A stretch of DNA of 14,500 bases from Actinomyces sp. ICM47 (GCF_000278725.1 NZ_ALCA01000035.1:1-14500); one strand, 5' to 3'. Counted from the stretch's first letter, positions 1 to 6,292 are shown. A program made the numbers and translations. Notes: a model not told the origin generated them from the letters alone.

Positions 1-167
1 TGTCCGCCGCATCCGCAGCCGCCCTGCTTGGCGGGGACCTGCTGGGCGGCAGCGGCCTGCTCGGCGCGCTCCTTCTTACCTTCGCCGCCGCATCCACACC
101 CGCAGCTACCACCCTCGGAGGAGACGGTGTTGGCGTCGACCAGCTTGAACATCTGACGATCAGTCAT
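1..167 (-). CDS. Small Cys-rich protein with CGCGG motifs (partial, C-terminus off the left edge)
   Basis: I read this 55-codon fragment by hand; it starts at the ATG on 165-167 and runs off the window. The start has a plausible ribosome site (AAGGAAAAG, a few bases upstream). The N-terminus MTDRQMFKLVDAN is followed by a Ser/Gly stretch, a first cluster SCGCGCGG at residues 21-28, a short charged Ala/Gln-rich linker (KKERAEQAAAAQQ), and a second cluster CGCGG at residues 51-55. Five cysteines in 55 residues, in CxC spacing, suggest metal or Fe-S binding, or a modified-peptide precursor. Neither is proven, and I do not recognise the family. It lies 82 bp downstream of the RidA-like gene on the same strand and may be co-transcribed. 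That gap holds a TACACT hexamer (minus strand, 218-223) that could be its own -10. Reading frame and start are fairly sure; function is unknown. Confidence 0.6.
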   Translation of the reverse strand, partial: MTDRQMFKLVDANTVSSEGGSCGCGCGGEGKKERAEQAAAAQQVPAKQGGCGCGG

Positions 168-249
168 ATCTTTTCCTTATCCTTCGGCCCGCAGGGCCAC
201 TTCAGTGAACCTTATCCAGTGTAGGCGCGCCTCAGCCAAGCACGCGCGT

Positions 250-705
250 TCACTTAATGAGGAACTCGGCTTCGACCTCGACGCTGACGTTGAGGGGCAG
301 CGCGGCGACTCCGACGGCGCTGCGCGCGTGCTGGCTGCCGAAGATCTCGCCGAACAGCTCGGACGCGCCGTTGATGACACCGGCCTGCCCATAGAAGTCG
401 GGACGCGAGGACACGAAGCCAACGACCTTGACAACGCCCGCGAGGTTGTCGATGCCGCCCGCGACGGAGGCGGCCGCTGCCAGGGCGTTAAGGGCGCACA
501 CGCGCGCTGCATCCTTGGCATCCTCGGGATCTGCGCCGTCCTCGCCGACCGCGCCGATGCACACGGGCTCACCGTTCACGACGGGGATCTGGCCGGAGGT
601 GCGCACGACGCCGCGGTCGATGACGGCCGGCACGTACGCGGCGACGGGCGTAGCGACGGCGGGCAGTTCGAGGCCAAGCTCGGCGAGCTTCTCGGAGGGG
701 AGCAT
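250..705 (-). CDS. RidA/YjgF/YER057c/UK114 family protein (long form)
   Basis: This 151-residue protein belongs to the RidA superfamily, whose archetype hydrolyses reactive enamine/imine intermediates formed by PLP enzymes in the cytosol. Seen in the sequence: SGQIPVVNG at 37-45, the conserved Asn/Ala-rich helix around ARVCALNALAAAAS, and the C-terminal block ARSAVGVAALPLNVSVEVEAEF at 127-148. The Arg of ARS (R128) sits where RidA has its substrate-carboxylate-binding arginine. At about 150 residues it is longer than canonical RidA (about 128) and matches the longer YjgF-like subgroup, whose activity is less certain, so I give no gene symbol. The start is supported by GAAAGGA six bases upstream of the ATG. 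It may be transcribed with the Cys-rich gene downstream. Family assignment is strong; imine deaminase activity is inference. Confidence 0.9.
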   Translation of the reverse strand: MLPSEKLAELGLELPAVATPVAAYVPAVIDRGVVRTSGQIPVVNGEPVCIGAVGEDGADPEDAKDAARVCALNALAAAASVAGGIDNLAGVVKVVGFVSSRPDFYGQAGVINGASELFGEIFGSQHARSAVGVAALPLNVSVEVEAEFLIK

Positions 706-726
706 GGGGGTCCTTTCGTTCTGATT

Positions 727-746
727 GACGAGGCCGGGGCCTCGTC
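727..746. repeat. Compact hairpin, GACGAGGCC inverted repeat upstream of the RidA-like gene
   Basis: The 9-bp arms GACGAGGCC (727-735) and GGCCTCGTC (738-746) are perfect complements separated by GG. In RNA this gives an 8-bp stem with a CGGG tetraloop. It ends 21 bases before the RidA-like start codon. No T-run follows on the minus strand, so it is either a leader stem-loop or a weak terminator. The same core occurs in two other intergenic hairpins in the window (7589-7624 and 13306-13343). Confidence 0.6.
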
Positions 747-756
747 CGTTGGTCCC

Positions 757-762
757 AGTTTA
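757..762 (-). promoter_or_regulatory. Candidate -10 element for the RidA-like gene
   Basis: Read on the minus strand the hexamer is TAAACT, which fits the actinobacterial TANNNT -10 consensus, in an otherwise GC-rich spacer. No convincing -35 lies 16-18 bases upstream. Transcription from here would begin just ahead of the hairpin at 727-746 and place it in the 5' leader. This rests on the motif alone. Confidence 0.3.
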
Positions 763-845
763 GTTGCGCTCTTCCCGGGGGTGGTGAGCGAGGGTGCTGG
801 CGTGAGATCCCGGTGCCGGCCTCGCCCGTCTCCTCGGCACCTGCG

Positions 846-883
846 ACTGTGCCCCGCATGCTCACGAGCGCACGGGGCACAGT
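846..883. terminator. Candidate terminator hairpin, 11-bp perfect stem
   Basis: ACTGTGCCCCG (846-856) pairs perfectly with CGGGGCACAGT (873-883) across a 16-nt loop. It lies about 130 bp past the stop of the minus-strand lipoprotein gene. The only T-run (TTT) follows on the plus strand, so for the minus-strand operon it would have to act without a U-tail or as an RNA-stabilising 3' end. The inverted repeat is certain; the terminator role is inferred from position. Confidence 0.45.
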
Positions 884-1010
884 TTCCTGGAGACGTCAGT
901 TCGCACTGACTCTGCGGCCGCTCCGACTGTCGGGATCGGCCCTACACCCGGGCCGACTGGCTTCTAGTTCCAACCGCCCGTCGGGGCTGGCTGCCGATCA
1001 GAGATGGCCG

Positions 1011-2963
1011 TCAGTTCTGGGGTGCAGCCGGGGGCTGGCCACCTTCACCCGGGCCACCGGCCGGAGGCTGGCCACCCTCACCCGGACCGCCCGCCGGGGG
1101 CTGTCCACCCGGGCCTCCGGGTCCCATGCCGGCGCCCATGCCGCCGCCCTCACCGGCGGTCGCCTCAGTGGCGGTTCCATCGACGTTCACCGTGTAGGTG
1201 GAGCCGTTGGTCATGCCGGAGGTCGAGTAGATGACGTTGCCGAAGGCCTTGAGCGAGGTGTAGGCGCCCAGTGTCTTGCCGGACGAGTCGGTGATCGTCA
1301 CCGTGGATCCGGCAGACCCGGTCGCGGATGCGGAAAACCAGCCCTGGCCGTCGGTCGTGGTCGGCGTCTCCACCATCTCATTGGTCGCGAAAGCGATGAC
1401 TGTGCCGCCCGTGATGCTCATGGCACCGTTGCTGTCCAGGGCACCGTTCGCGCCGGAGGCCGGGCCGTAGACGGTCGTCGTACCGCCACTGATGGTCAGC
1501 GAGCCGTTGGAGTCGAGGCCGTCGCCATTTGCGTTGACGGTCACGGTTCCACCGGTGATGGTGATCTGCTCGCCCGTGTCCTCCATCGAGCCGCCGCCGT
1601 CAGCCATGCCGCCGCCCGGACCTCCGGGGCCCATGCCGCCGGGGGCCATCGGGTCGGTAGCCGTGGTTGTGTCGGTGCTGGTCGAATCGGAGCTGGACTC
1701 GGTGACGGCGGCCAGGCCGGCCTCGACCGTGATTGAGCCCGAGGCATTGATGCCGTCGTCGCTTGAGGTCAGGTCGACCGTGCCGTCGGAGATCGTGATG
1801 AGGCCGCCCTCGAGGGCTTCGTTCGACTGTGTGACGGTCACGTTCGCGCCGTCCAGGACGGCCGCGACCTCGGTGTGCACGCCATCGTCGCCCGAGGCGG
1901 CACTGATCGTGCCAGAGCTGAGGCGCAGCGCGCCATTGGAGTGGATGGCGTCATCCCCGGCGTCGATGGTGGTCGTGCCGCCATCGACAATGATGTAGGT
2001 CTGAGCCTTGATGCCCTTGGCCGAGCCCGTGGAGGGCTTGCCGGTCGAGGCGCCGCCGCCCGAAGTGATCGACAGGGTGCCGCCGGTGACGATCGCGTCC
2101 GTGTACGCGTCGATGCCGTCGCCGCCCGAGGTCAGGGTGACGGTTCCATCGATAATCGACACGTAGCCCTTGGTGTCGTCGTTGTCCTGGTCGGACTTGA
2201 GGGCGTCGCCGCCGGCGTTCACGGTGACGGTTCCGCCAGCAACAGTCAGGGAGTCCTTGCCGCGCAGGCCGTCGTCCGAGGCGGTCGCGTTGATCGTGCC
2301 GCTCAGGACGTACAGGTCGTCCTTGGAGGTGATCGCGTCAGAGGTGCCGGAGGTCACGTTGAGAGTGCCCGAGCCGGTGATCGTCAGGTCCATGTCGGCG
2401 TAGATCGCGGCGTTCGCATCCTCAGTGCCGGTGTAGGTCCCGTCGGTGACCGTCGAGGCACCTTCGAGGGACAGGACGAGGTCGTCGCCGCTGGTCGCCT
2501 CGACCGCGGCGCCCGTGGACGAGGTGATGGTCGCGTTGTCGAGGATCAGGACGACCCGGTCCTCGGATCCGGCTGCCACGACGACCTTGCCGGTGAAGGA
2601 GCCACTGAGCTTGTAGACGCCCGCCTTGGAGATGGTCAGCACGCCGTCGCTCACGCTCACGGCGTCGGACGAGGAGGTCGCGGTCGTGCCGCTGAGCGTC
2701 ACGTCGACGGCGTCCGAGGCCTTCCAGTCACTGTCCTTCACGTGGGAGGCCTTCGCGTTCGAGGCCAGGGCGTCGGCCGCAGTGGGCGGCGCGGTCGTGT
2801 CACCGTTGGTTCCGGCGGCCGCGACGGCCGCGGTCGCGCTCGTCGCGGTGGAACCAGAGGAGGCCGCGCCCGAGGAGCTGCAGGCACCCAGCGCCAGCGT
2901 TCCGACGAGGGCGATCGCGCCGATCGTCCGGGCGGGGGTCCAAATTTTCTGAAGGGCTTTCAT
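1011..2963 (-). CDS. Lipoprotein with Cthe_2159-type carbohydrate-binding beta-helix
   Basis: This is a 650-residue exported lipoprotein. The signal peptide (positive KALQK, hydrophobic IGAIALVGTLAL) ends in lipobox LGAC with the acylated Cys at 28. A Ser/Thr/Ala spacer runs to about 70. Residues 83-600 carry many parallel beta-helix turns of the type GGTxTxxxGxDGIxAxG (for example 243-257, 333-345, 471-485), rich in paired Asp such as GDDAIHSNG. This matches the carbohydrate-binding Cthe_2159 family, whose founder is known as a calcium-associated beta-helix binding acidic polysaccharide and cellulose. A Ser/Thr then Gly/Pro/Met segment (421-465) interrupts the helix. The tail (606-650) is Gly/Pro-rich with an 11-residue repeat GGQPPAGGPGE. 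It is the last gene of the DUF4956-VTC cassette, 97 bp after the polymerase. Start support is moderate: AAAGAGAC upstream of the ATG, and an ideal signal peptide directly after it. The ligand is unknown here. Confidence 0.85.
   Translation of the reverse strand: MKALQKIWTPARTIGAIALVGTLALGACSSSGAASSGSTATSATAAVAAAGTNGDTTAPPTAADALASNAKASHVKDSDWKASDAVDVTLSGTTATSSSDAVSVSDGVLTISKAGVYKLSGSFTGKVVVAAGSEDRVVLILDNATITSSTGAAVEATSGDDLVLSLEGASTVTDGTYTGTEDANAAIYADMDLTITGSGTLNVTSGTSDAITSKDDLYVLSGTINATASDDGLRGKDSLTVAGGTVTVNAGGDALKSDQDNDDTKGYVSIIDGTVTLTSGGDGIDAYTDAIVTGGTLSITSGGGASTGKPSTGSAKGIKAQTYIIVDGGTTTIDAGDDAIHSNGALRLSSGTISAASGDDGVHTEVAAVLDGANVTVTQSNEALEGGLITISDGTVDLTSSDDGINASGSITVEAGLAAVTESSSDSTSTDTTTATDPMAPGGMGPGGPGGGMADGGGSMEDTGEQITITGGTVTVNANGDGLDSNGSLTISGGTTTVYGPASGANGALDSNGAMSITGGTVIAFATNEMVETPTTTDGQGWFSASATGSAGSTVTITDSSGKTLGAYTSLKAFGNVIYSTSGMTNGSTYTVNVDGTATEATAGEGGGMGAGMGPGGPGGQPPAGGPGEGGQPPAGGPGEGGQPPAAPQN
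1035..1117 (-). repeat. 33-bp tandem repeat encoding the Gly/Pro-rich tail
   Basis: Units beginning CTGGCCACC (plus strand) recur at 1035, 1068 and, as CTGTCCACC, at 1101, an exact 33-bp period. On the coding strand they give the 11-residue repeat GGQPPAGGPGE, with about two and a half copies. Such in-frame tandem repeats commonly change copy number by slippage, so tail length may vary between strains. Confidence 0.8.
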
Positions 2964-3060
2964 TACTATGTCTCTTTCATGCGATTAACGCTTGTATTTC
3001 TTATGCTCAGCGCTTGCGTGTCGTGTGCTATCGATGACTCGCGCGCCGGTATGAGGTCGT

Positions 3061-3882
3061 TCAGGCGGCCATCGCGAGGGACTCCTCGCGGGTGAGTTCA
3101 GGGGCCTCGACGTATTCGGGAAAGTAGCGGCGCAGCGTGCGGTGCCACTTGTTCGCGGGCAGGTCATGCATGGCGGCCATCGCGGTCCCGTACTTGGAGA
3201 TCTTGACGGGTCGCACGCCACCCTCCCACAGGAGGTGGTCGACGATGGACGGGGTCGCTCCCGATTTCGTTTCGATGATGACCAGGTCGGGGCGTGCGAC
3301 CTCGGTGCCGTCCGTGCGCAGCGAGCGCCACGTCAGCTTCGTGTCCACCGTCGCGCGGCCCGCGCCGCCGGGCAGGAGCAGGGTGTTGCGCTCATAGGTT
3401 CCGGCGAGCACAGGCTCGAGCGCAGGAACCAGGTGGCCATACCCCGTCTTCTCAACCTTGCTCGTGACCCACGAACGGCGCTCACCCGCGAGAGGAGCCC
3501 CGGCCTCGTGCGGCTGAATCGACATACGCTTCTTGACGGTCAGTCCGCGCGGTCCCCGGGTCTTCACCTCGAGGAAGGAGGTGCCGGTGGACAGGTAGGT
3601 GCGGGCGCGGACCTTGAAGCGGCGACGGCGCTTGAGCGCGGTCAGCAGGTACGAATCCATGTCGGGGGTGTCGTAGTAGGTGGACGCGTAGCCCTGGGAC
3701 ACCTGACCGGCGATTTGGAGGACCAACACGTCCTCGGAGAGCCGGCTCAGAATCGCCGAGGCCGTGGCTGCGTCCAGCGCGTACTTGCGGTCCACTCGGG
3801 TCAGCATCGCCGCGCGCTCATTCAGTTCATCGAGTCCGATCACATCAAGGTCGGCGAGGAGCGAGTTCAGGGTGGCGTTCAT
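3061..3882 (-). CDS. VTC-domain polyphosphate polymerase
   Basis: This 273-residue protein has the VTC fold, the triphosphate-tunnel catalytic domain that in yeast Vtc4 makes polyphosphate from ATP. Tunnel motifs in order: RVDRKY at 29-34, YYDTPD at 69-74, the basic strand RRRRFKVRAR at 85-94, FLEVK at 103-107, KKRM at 117-120, ATVDTKL at 177-183, IIETKSG at 202-208 and KISKYGTAM at 227-235. The alternating Lys/Arg/Glu residues line the tunnel in this superfamily, and all appear present. There is no SPX domain and no membrane segment, as in bacterial members. I chose the ATG at 3882 (AAGGA, eight bases upstream) over a TTG 51 bases earlier that has no ribosome site. It sits between DUF4956 and the binding lipoprotein, so the membrane partner may supply the channel or anchor. 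Family is secure; product chemistry is inferred from the family. Confidence 0.9.
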   Translation of the reverse strand: MNATLNSLLADLDVIGLDELNERAAMLTRVDRKYALDAATASAILSRLSEDVLVLQIAGQVSQGYASTYYDTPDMDSYLLTALKRRRRFKVRARTYLSTGTSFLEVKTRGPRGLTVKKRMSIQPHEAGAPLAGERRSWVTSKVEKTGYGHLVPALEPVLAGTYERNTLLLPGGAGRATVDTKLTWRSLRTDGTEVARPDLVIIETKSGATPSIVDHLLWEGGVRPVKISKYGTAMAAMHDLPANKWHRTLRRYFPEYVEAPELTREESLAMAA

Positions 3883-3972
3883 CAGTCGTGTCCTTAGTAG
3901 AGGTGGTCTGCGGAGTGTCGAGGCCGTGGCCAAGGGTGCTGTGAGGGCGGGCTCGGGTGACAGGGCGGTGTG

Positions 3973-4515
3973 TCAGGCGACCTTCGAGCGAACGTCCACG
4001 AGAGTCAGGTCGTTCACGAGGTCGAGCTTGACGACGTTGACCGAGGCGACGGACGCACCGAGGCGCTGCTCGAGGGCTGCCTTCAGCTCCGCCGGGTCGG
4101 CGATCGCGCGGTCCAGCTGCACAGTCTGCGAGGTGTAGCGGCCGAAAATCAGCTTCGAGTCACCGAAAGCGAGGGCCACGAGGATCAGGGCAATGAGGCC
4201 ACCCAGCAGCGGGGTCACCGCCGAGGACATGCCCGTCAACAGGCCGAGAGCCAGCGACGCGAAGTAGTAGGCGATTTCCGTCTGCGAGATCTGGTCGGAC
4301 CGCAGTCGGATGATTGAGAGAACACCGAAGAGGCCGAGGCCGAGGCCCGCGCTCACGGTCGAGTTCGCGAGAATGATCGTGACGGCGAGGACGCCGACAT
4401 TCACACCAAGGAAGGCTGCGACCAGGTCGGCGCGGCGGTGCCGTGGGAAGTAGAGGCCGAACACGAGGGCGGCCATGGCGACCAGGTCAATGGCAATCAG
4501 GATCAGGGCGGTCAT
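3973..4515 (-). CDS. DUF4956 family membrane protein
   Basis: This 180-residue inner-membrane protein has no characterised function. Hydrophobic segments lie at about 2-22, 32-52, 56-69, 82-98 and 101-118, followed by a soluble C-terminal domain (120-180). The family hallmark is GLGLFGVLSIIRLRSDQIS at 59-77, followed by TEIAYYFASLALGL. The conserved Arg-x-Arg at the membrane edge could contact an anionic polymer or a partner protein. The start has a strong ribosome site (AAAAGGAG, six bases upstream). It is first in a leftward operon, 90 bp ahead of the VTC polymerase. DUF4956 genes are repeatedly found next to VTC-domain genes, so a role in anchoring the polymerase or exporting its product is a fair inference, but is not shown. 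Confidence 0.9.
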   Translation of the reverse strand: MTALILIAIDLVAMAALVFGLYFPRHRRADLVAAFLGVNVGVLAVTIILANSTVSAGLGLGLFGVLSIIRLRSDQISQTEIAYYFASLALGLLTGMSSAVTPLLGGLIALILVALAFGDSKLIFGRYTSQTVQLDRAIADPAELKAALEQRLGASVASVNVVKLDLVNDLTLVDVRSKVA

Positions 4516-4556
4516 TGGTGTCTCCTTTTGTCGATGCCCCTATTTCCCCACGCAAC

Positions 4557-4596
4557 CCTATGAAAAACCTATGAACACCTCATTTGTGCCTTATGA
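4557..4596 (-). promoter_or_regulatory. PHO-box-like 11-nt phased direct repeats upstream of the DUF4956-VTC operon
   Basis: On the minus strand, units start every 11 nt: TCATAAGGCAC (from 4596), AAATGAGGTGT, TCATAGGTTTT (from 4574) and TCATAGGGTTG (from 4563). Units 1, 3 and 4 share TCATA(A)GG, and unit 3 is preceded by GT, giving GTTCATAGG. Tandem 11-nt repeats with a TTCA core are the known architecture of PhoP sites in Streptomyces. The array lies 42-81 bp upstream of the DUF4956 start and 72-111 bp upstream of the divergent transporter. The spacing is direct observation; regulation by phosphate starvation is inference. Confidence 0.5.
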
Positions 4597-4597
4597 C

Positions 4598-4609
4598 TTT
4601 CCTGGGAAA
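4598..4609. promoter_or_regulatory. TTTCC-TG-GGAAA palindrome in the divergent promoter region
   Basis: Five-base half-sites TTTCC (4598-4602) and GGAAA (4605-4609) are symmetric around TG. They sit in the AT-rich centre of the region between the DUF4956 operon and the sugar transporter, next to AATATTAAACT, where a plus-strand -10 (TAAACT, 4621-4626) could lie. It may be an operator or promoter overlap; short and uncertain. Confidence 0.3.
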
Positions 4610-4631
4610 ATCCTGAATATTAAACTCACCC

Positions 4632-4657
4632 GCGCACCGCGGCGTGCGCTGGCGCAC
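4632..4657. promoter_or_regulatory. Triple alternating half-site operator candidate before the sugar transporter
   Basis: Half-sites GCGCAC (4632-4637), GTGCGC (4644-4649) and GCGCAC (4652-4657) form two overlapping palindromes sharing the central half-site. One has a 6-nt spacer; the other (GTGCGCTGGCGCAC) has a 2-nt spacer. The second overlaps CACAAT (4655-4660), a possible -10 ending seven bases before the ATG at 4668, so binding there would block transcription. The symmetry is certain; the regulator is not identified. Confidence 0.4.
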
Positions 4658-4667
4658 AATGTAACCT

Positions 4668-6272
4668 ATGAGCACCCGACCTGGGGCCATCGGTGCCCCC
4701 ACTGACCAAGAACTGCGCACACTCACGGAGGAAACCCCGGCCTCGGGGCCGGCGCGTTCTGTGAAACTCCTGGCCGCCATCGCGACCTTCGGATCCCTCC
4801 TCTTCGGCTACGACACGGGCGTCATCGCGGGCGCACTGCCGTACATGTATATGCCGCACACGGCCGGCGGACTCGGGATCAACGAAATCGAGGAGGGCCT
4901 CGTCGGCGGCGTCCTCGCCATCGGCGCAGCGATCGGCGCGATTGCCGCCGGGCGGCTGTCGGACCGCAACGGGCGACGGCACAACATTCTCCTCCTCGCC
5001 CTCGTGTTCATCGTCGGCACGCTCGGGTGCACGTTCGCGCCGAACGTCTGGGTGCTGTACCTGTTCCGTTTCGTGCTCGGCCTGGCGGTCGGCGGCGCGT
5101 CGGCGACCGTGCCGATCTACCTGTCCGAGTCGGCACCCACGCGCATGCGCGGTGCCCTGGTGGCGCTCGACCAGTTCATGATCGTGTTCGGCCAGCTCCT
5201 CGCCTACTCGATGAACGCGGCGCTCTCCCACGCGCACGGCGGCCCGCGCGTCCTCGTGAGCGCCGACCCGTCGGGCACGCTCACGCCCGGCCAGTGGTAC
5301 TCGTGGGACGAGGCCTCCCGCGTCGCGACCGCCGTCGTCTCCGAGGGTGACGGCTCGGCGTGGCGGTGGATGCTCGTGCTCGCCACGATCCCCGCGGTGC
5401 TCCTGTGGGTCGGCATGCGCCTCATGCCCGAGTCGGGACGCTGGTACGCGTCGAAAGCTCGGTATTACGAGGCCGTGGGTGCCCTCAAGCGGATTCGCGA
5501 CCCCCAGCGCGACGACGTCGCCGCCGAGATCAGCGAGATTGTGGCCCTGCACGCCGCCGAAGCCAGCCAGGGGCACTGGACACTGCGGCGCACCGCGTCG
5601 GTCGCGTGGACCAGGCGGCTCCTGTTTATCGGTATCGGCCTGGCGTGTTTCGACCAGCTGACCGGCATCAACACCGCCATGTACTACCTGCCCAAGATCC
5701 TGGCGGCCGCCGGTTTCAGCTCCGCCGACTCCATCACCCTGAACGTCATTACGGGAGCCGTCGCGTGCATCGGCGCGGGATTTGGCCTATACCTCGTGTC
5801 GAAGCTTGCTCGCCGCCACGTCGGCATCTACCAGGAAACGGGCGTCACCCTGTCCCTGTTCGCCCTCGCCCTCATCTTCGGACTTGGCATCGGTCCCTAC
5901 ACGCTGGCCGACGGGAGCATTTCGCCCGAGATTCCTTCTTATCTGCCGTGGCTGGTCCTCGTCCTCGTGTCCCTGTTCGTCTTCGCCAAGCAGTCCGGCA
6001 CCGTCAACTGGGTGTTGGTCTCCGAGATCTTCCCCGCCCGCATCCGCGGCGTTGCCCAGGGCTTTGCCGTGGGCTGCGGCTGGATGATGAACGCGGTCGT
6101 CACATGGCTGTTCCCCATCATGATCGGCCATCTGGGTGCCACGTGGACCTACCTGACCTTCGGTGTCATCAACGTCGTAGCCCTGTGCTTCTACCTGTTT
6201 ATCGTGCCCGAGACGCGGGGCGTCTCCCTGGAGCAGTTCGAGCACAACTTCTCGAGGCGCTACGGGGTGTAG
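4668..6272 (+). CDS. MFS transporter, sugar porter family
   Basis: This 534-residue, 12-span inner-membrane transporter probably imports a sugar or cyclitol with protons. Sugar-porter signatures: GYDTGVIAGALPYM at 47-60 (helix 1), GRLSDRNGRR at 95-104 (loop 2-3), PIYLSESAPTRMRG at 149-162, MPESGRWY at 253-260 (after helix 6), FDQLTGINTAMYY at 328-340 (helix 7, where most members have QQLSGIN), and VPETRG at 513-518 after helix 12. A roughly 45-residue hydrophilic insert (186-230) lies between helices 5 and 6, where close family members usually have a short turn. The ATG has no ribosome site; with CACAAT just upstream the mRNA may be leaderless. It is divergent from the VTC operon, stands alone, and is followed 21 bp after its stop by a strong hairpin. 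The substrate cannot be told from sequence. Confidence 0.92.
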   Translation: MSTRPGAIGAPTDQELRTLTEETPASGPARSVKLLAAIATFGSLLFGYDTGVIAGALPYMYMPHTAGGLGINEIEEGLVGGVLAIGAAIGAIAAGRLSDRNGRRHNILLLALVFIVGTLGCTFAPNVWVLYLFRFVLGLAVGGASATVPIYLSESAPTRMRGALVALDQFMIVFGQLLAYSMNAALSHAHGGPRVLVSADPSGTLTPGQWYSWDEASRVATAVVSEGDGSAWRWMLVLATIPAVLLWVGMRLMPESGRWYASKARYYEAVGALKRIRDPQRDDVAAEISEIVALHAAEASQGHWTLRRTASVAWTRRLLFIGIGLACFDQLTGINTAMYYLPKILAAAGFSSADSITLNVITGAVACIGAGFGLYLVSKLARRHVGIYQETGVTLSLFALALIFGLGIGPYTLADGSISPEIPSYLPWLVLVLVSLFVFAKQSGTVNWVLVSEIFPARIRGVAQGFAVGCGWMMNAVVTWLFPIMIGHLGATWTYLTFGVINVVALCFYLFIVPETRGVSLEQFEHNFSRRYGV

Positions 6273-6292
6273 CCGCTTCCCTGCTGCGTGCC

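Larger units (their letters stand above)
706..1010. other. 305-bp non-coding stretch with three hairpins
   Basis: I find no convincing gene between the RidA-like start and the stop of the carbohydrate-binding lipoprotein; long open frames here lack ribosome sites and recognisable protein features. It holds the compact hairpin at 727-746, the candidate -10 at 757-762, an 11-bp hairpin at 846-883, and a 7-bp hairpin at 936-956 (TCGGCCC, 7-nt loop, GGGCCGA). The two right-hand hairpins probably end transcription from the lipoprotein operon. Confidence 0.55.

Noticed and set aside
706..1010. tRNA or small RNA gene in the hairpin-rich gap
   Set aside because: I found no cloverleaf, T-loop consensus or CCA end; the stems are simple inverted repeats.
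1035..1117. Cell-wall sorting or collagen-like domain in the lipoprotein tail
   Set aside because: There is no LPxTG motif or C-terminal hydrophobic helix, and the Gly spacing is not every third residue; the protein is lipid-anchored at its N-terminus.
813..3095. Several long plus-strand frames opposite the carbohydrate-binding lipoprotein
   Set aside because: They are by-products of the repetitive GC-rich coding sequence on the minus strand, with no recognisable domains and no ribosome sites.
3061..3933. Longer VTC protein starting at a TTG on 3931-3933
   Set aside because: The extra 17 residues are unrelated to the VTC fold and lack a ribosome site; the ATG at 3882 has AAGGA at good spacing.
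4557..4596. Riboswitch or attenuator in the divergent spacer
   Set aside because: The elements are direct repeats without pairing potential, and lie outside any likely leader of the leftward operon; a protein-binding site fits better.
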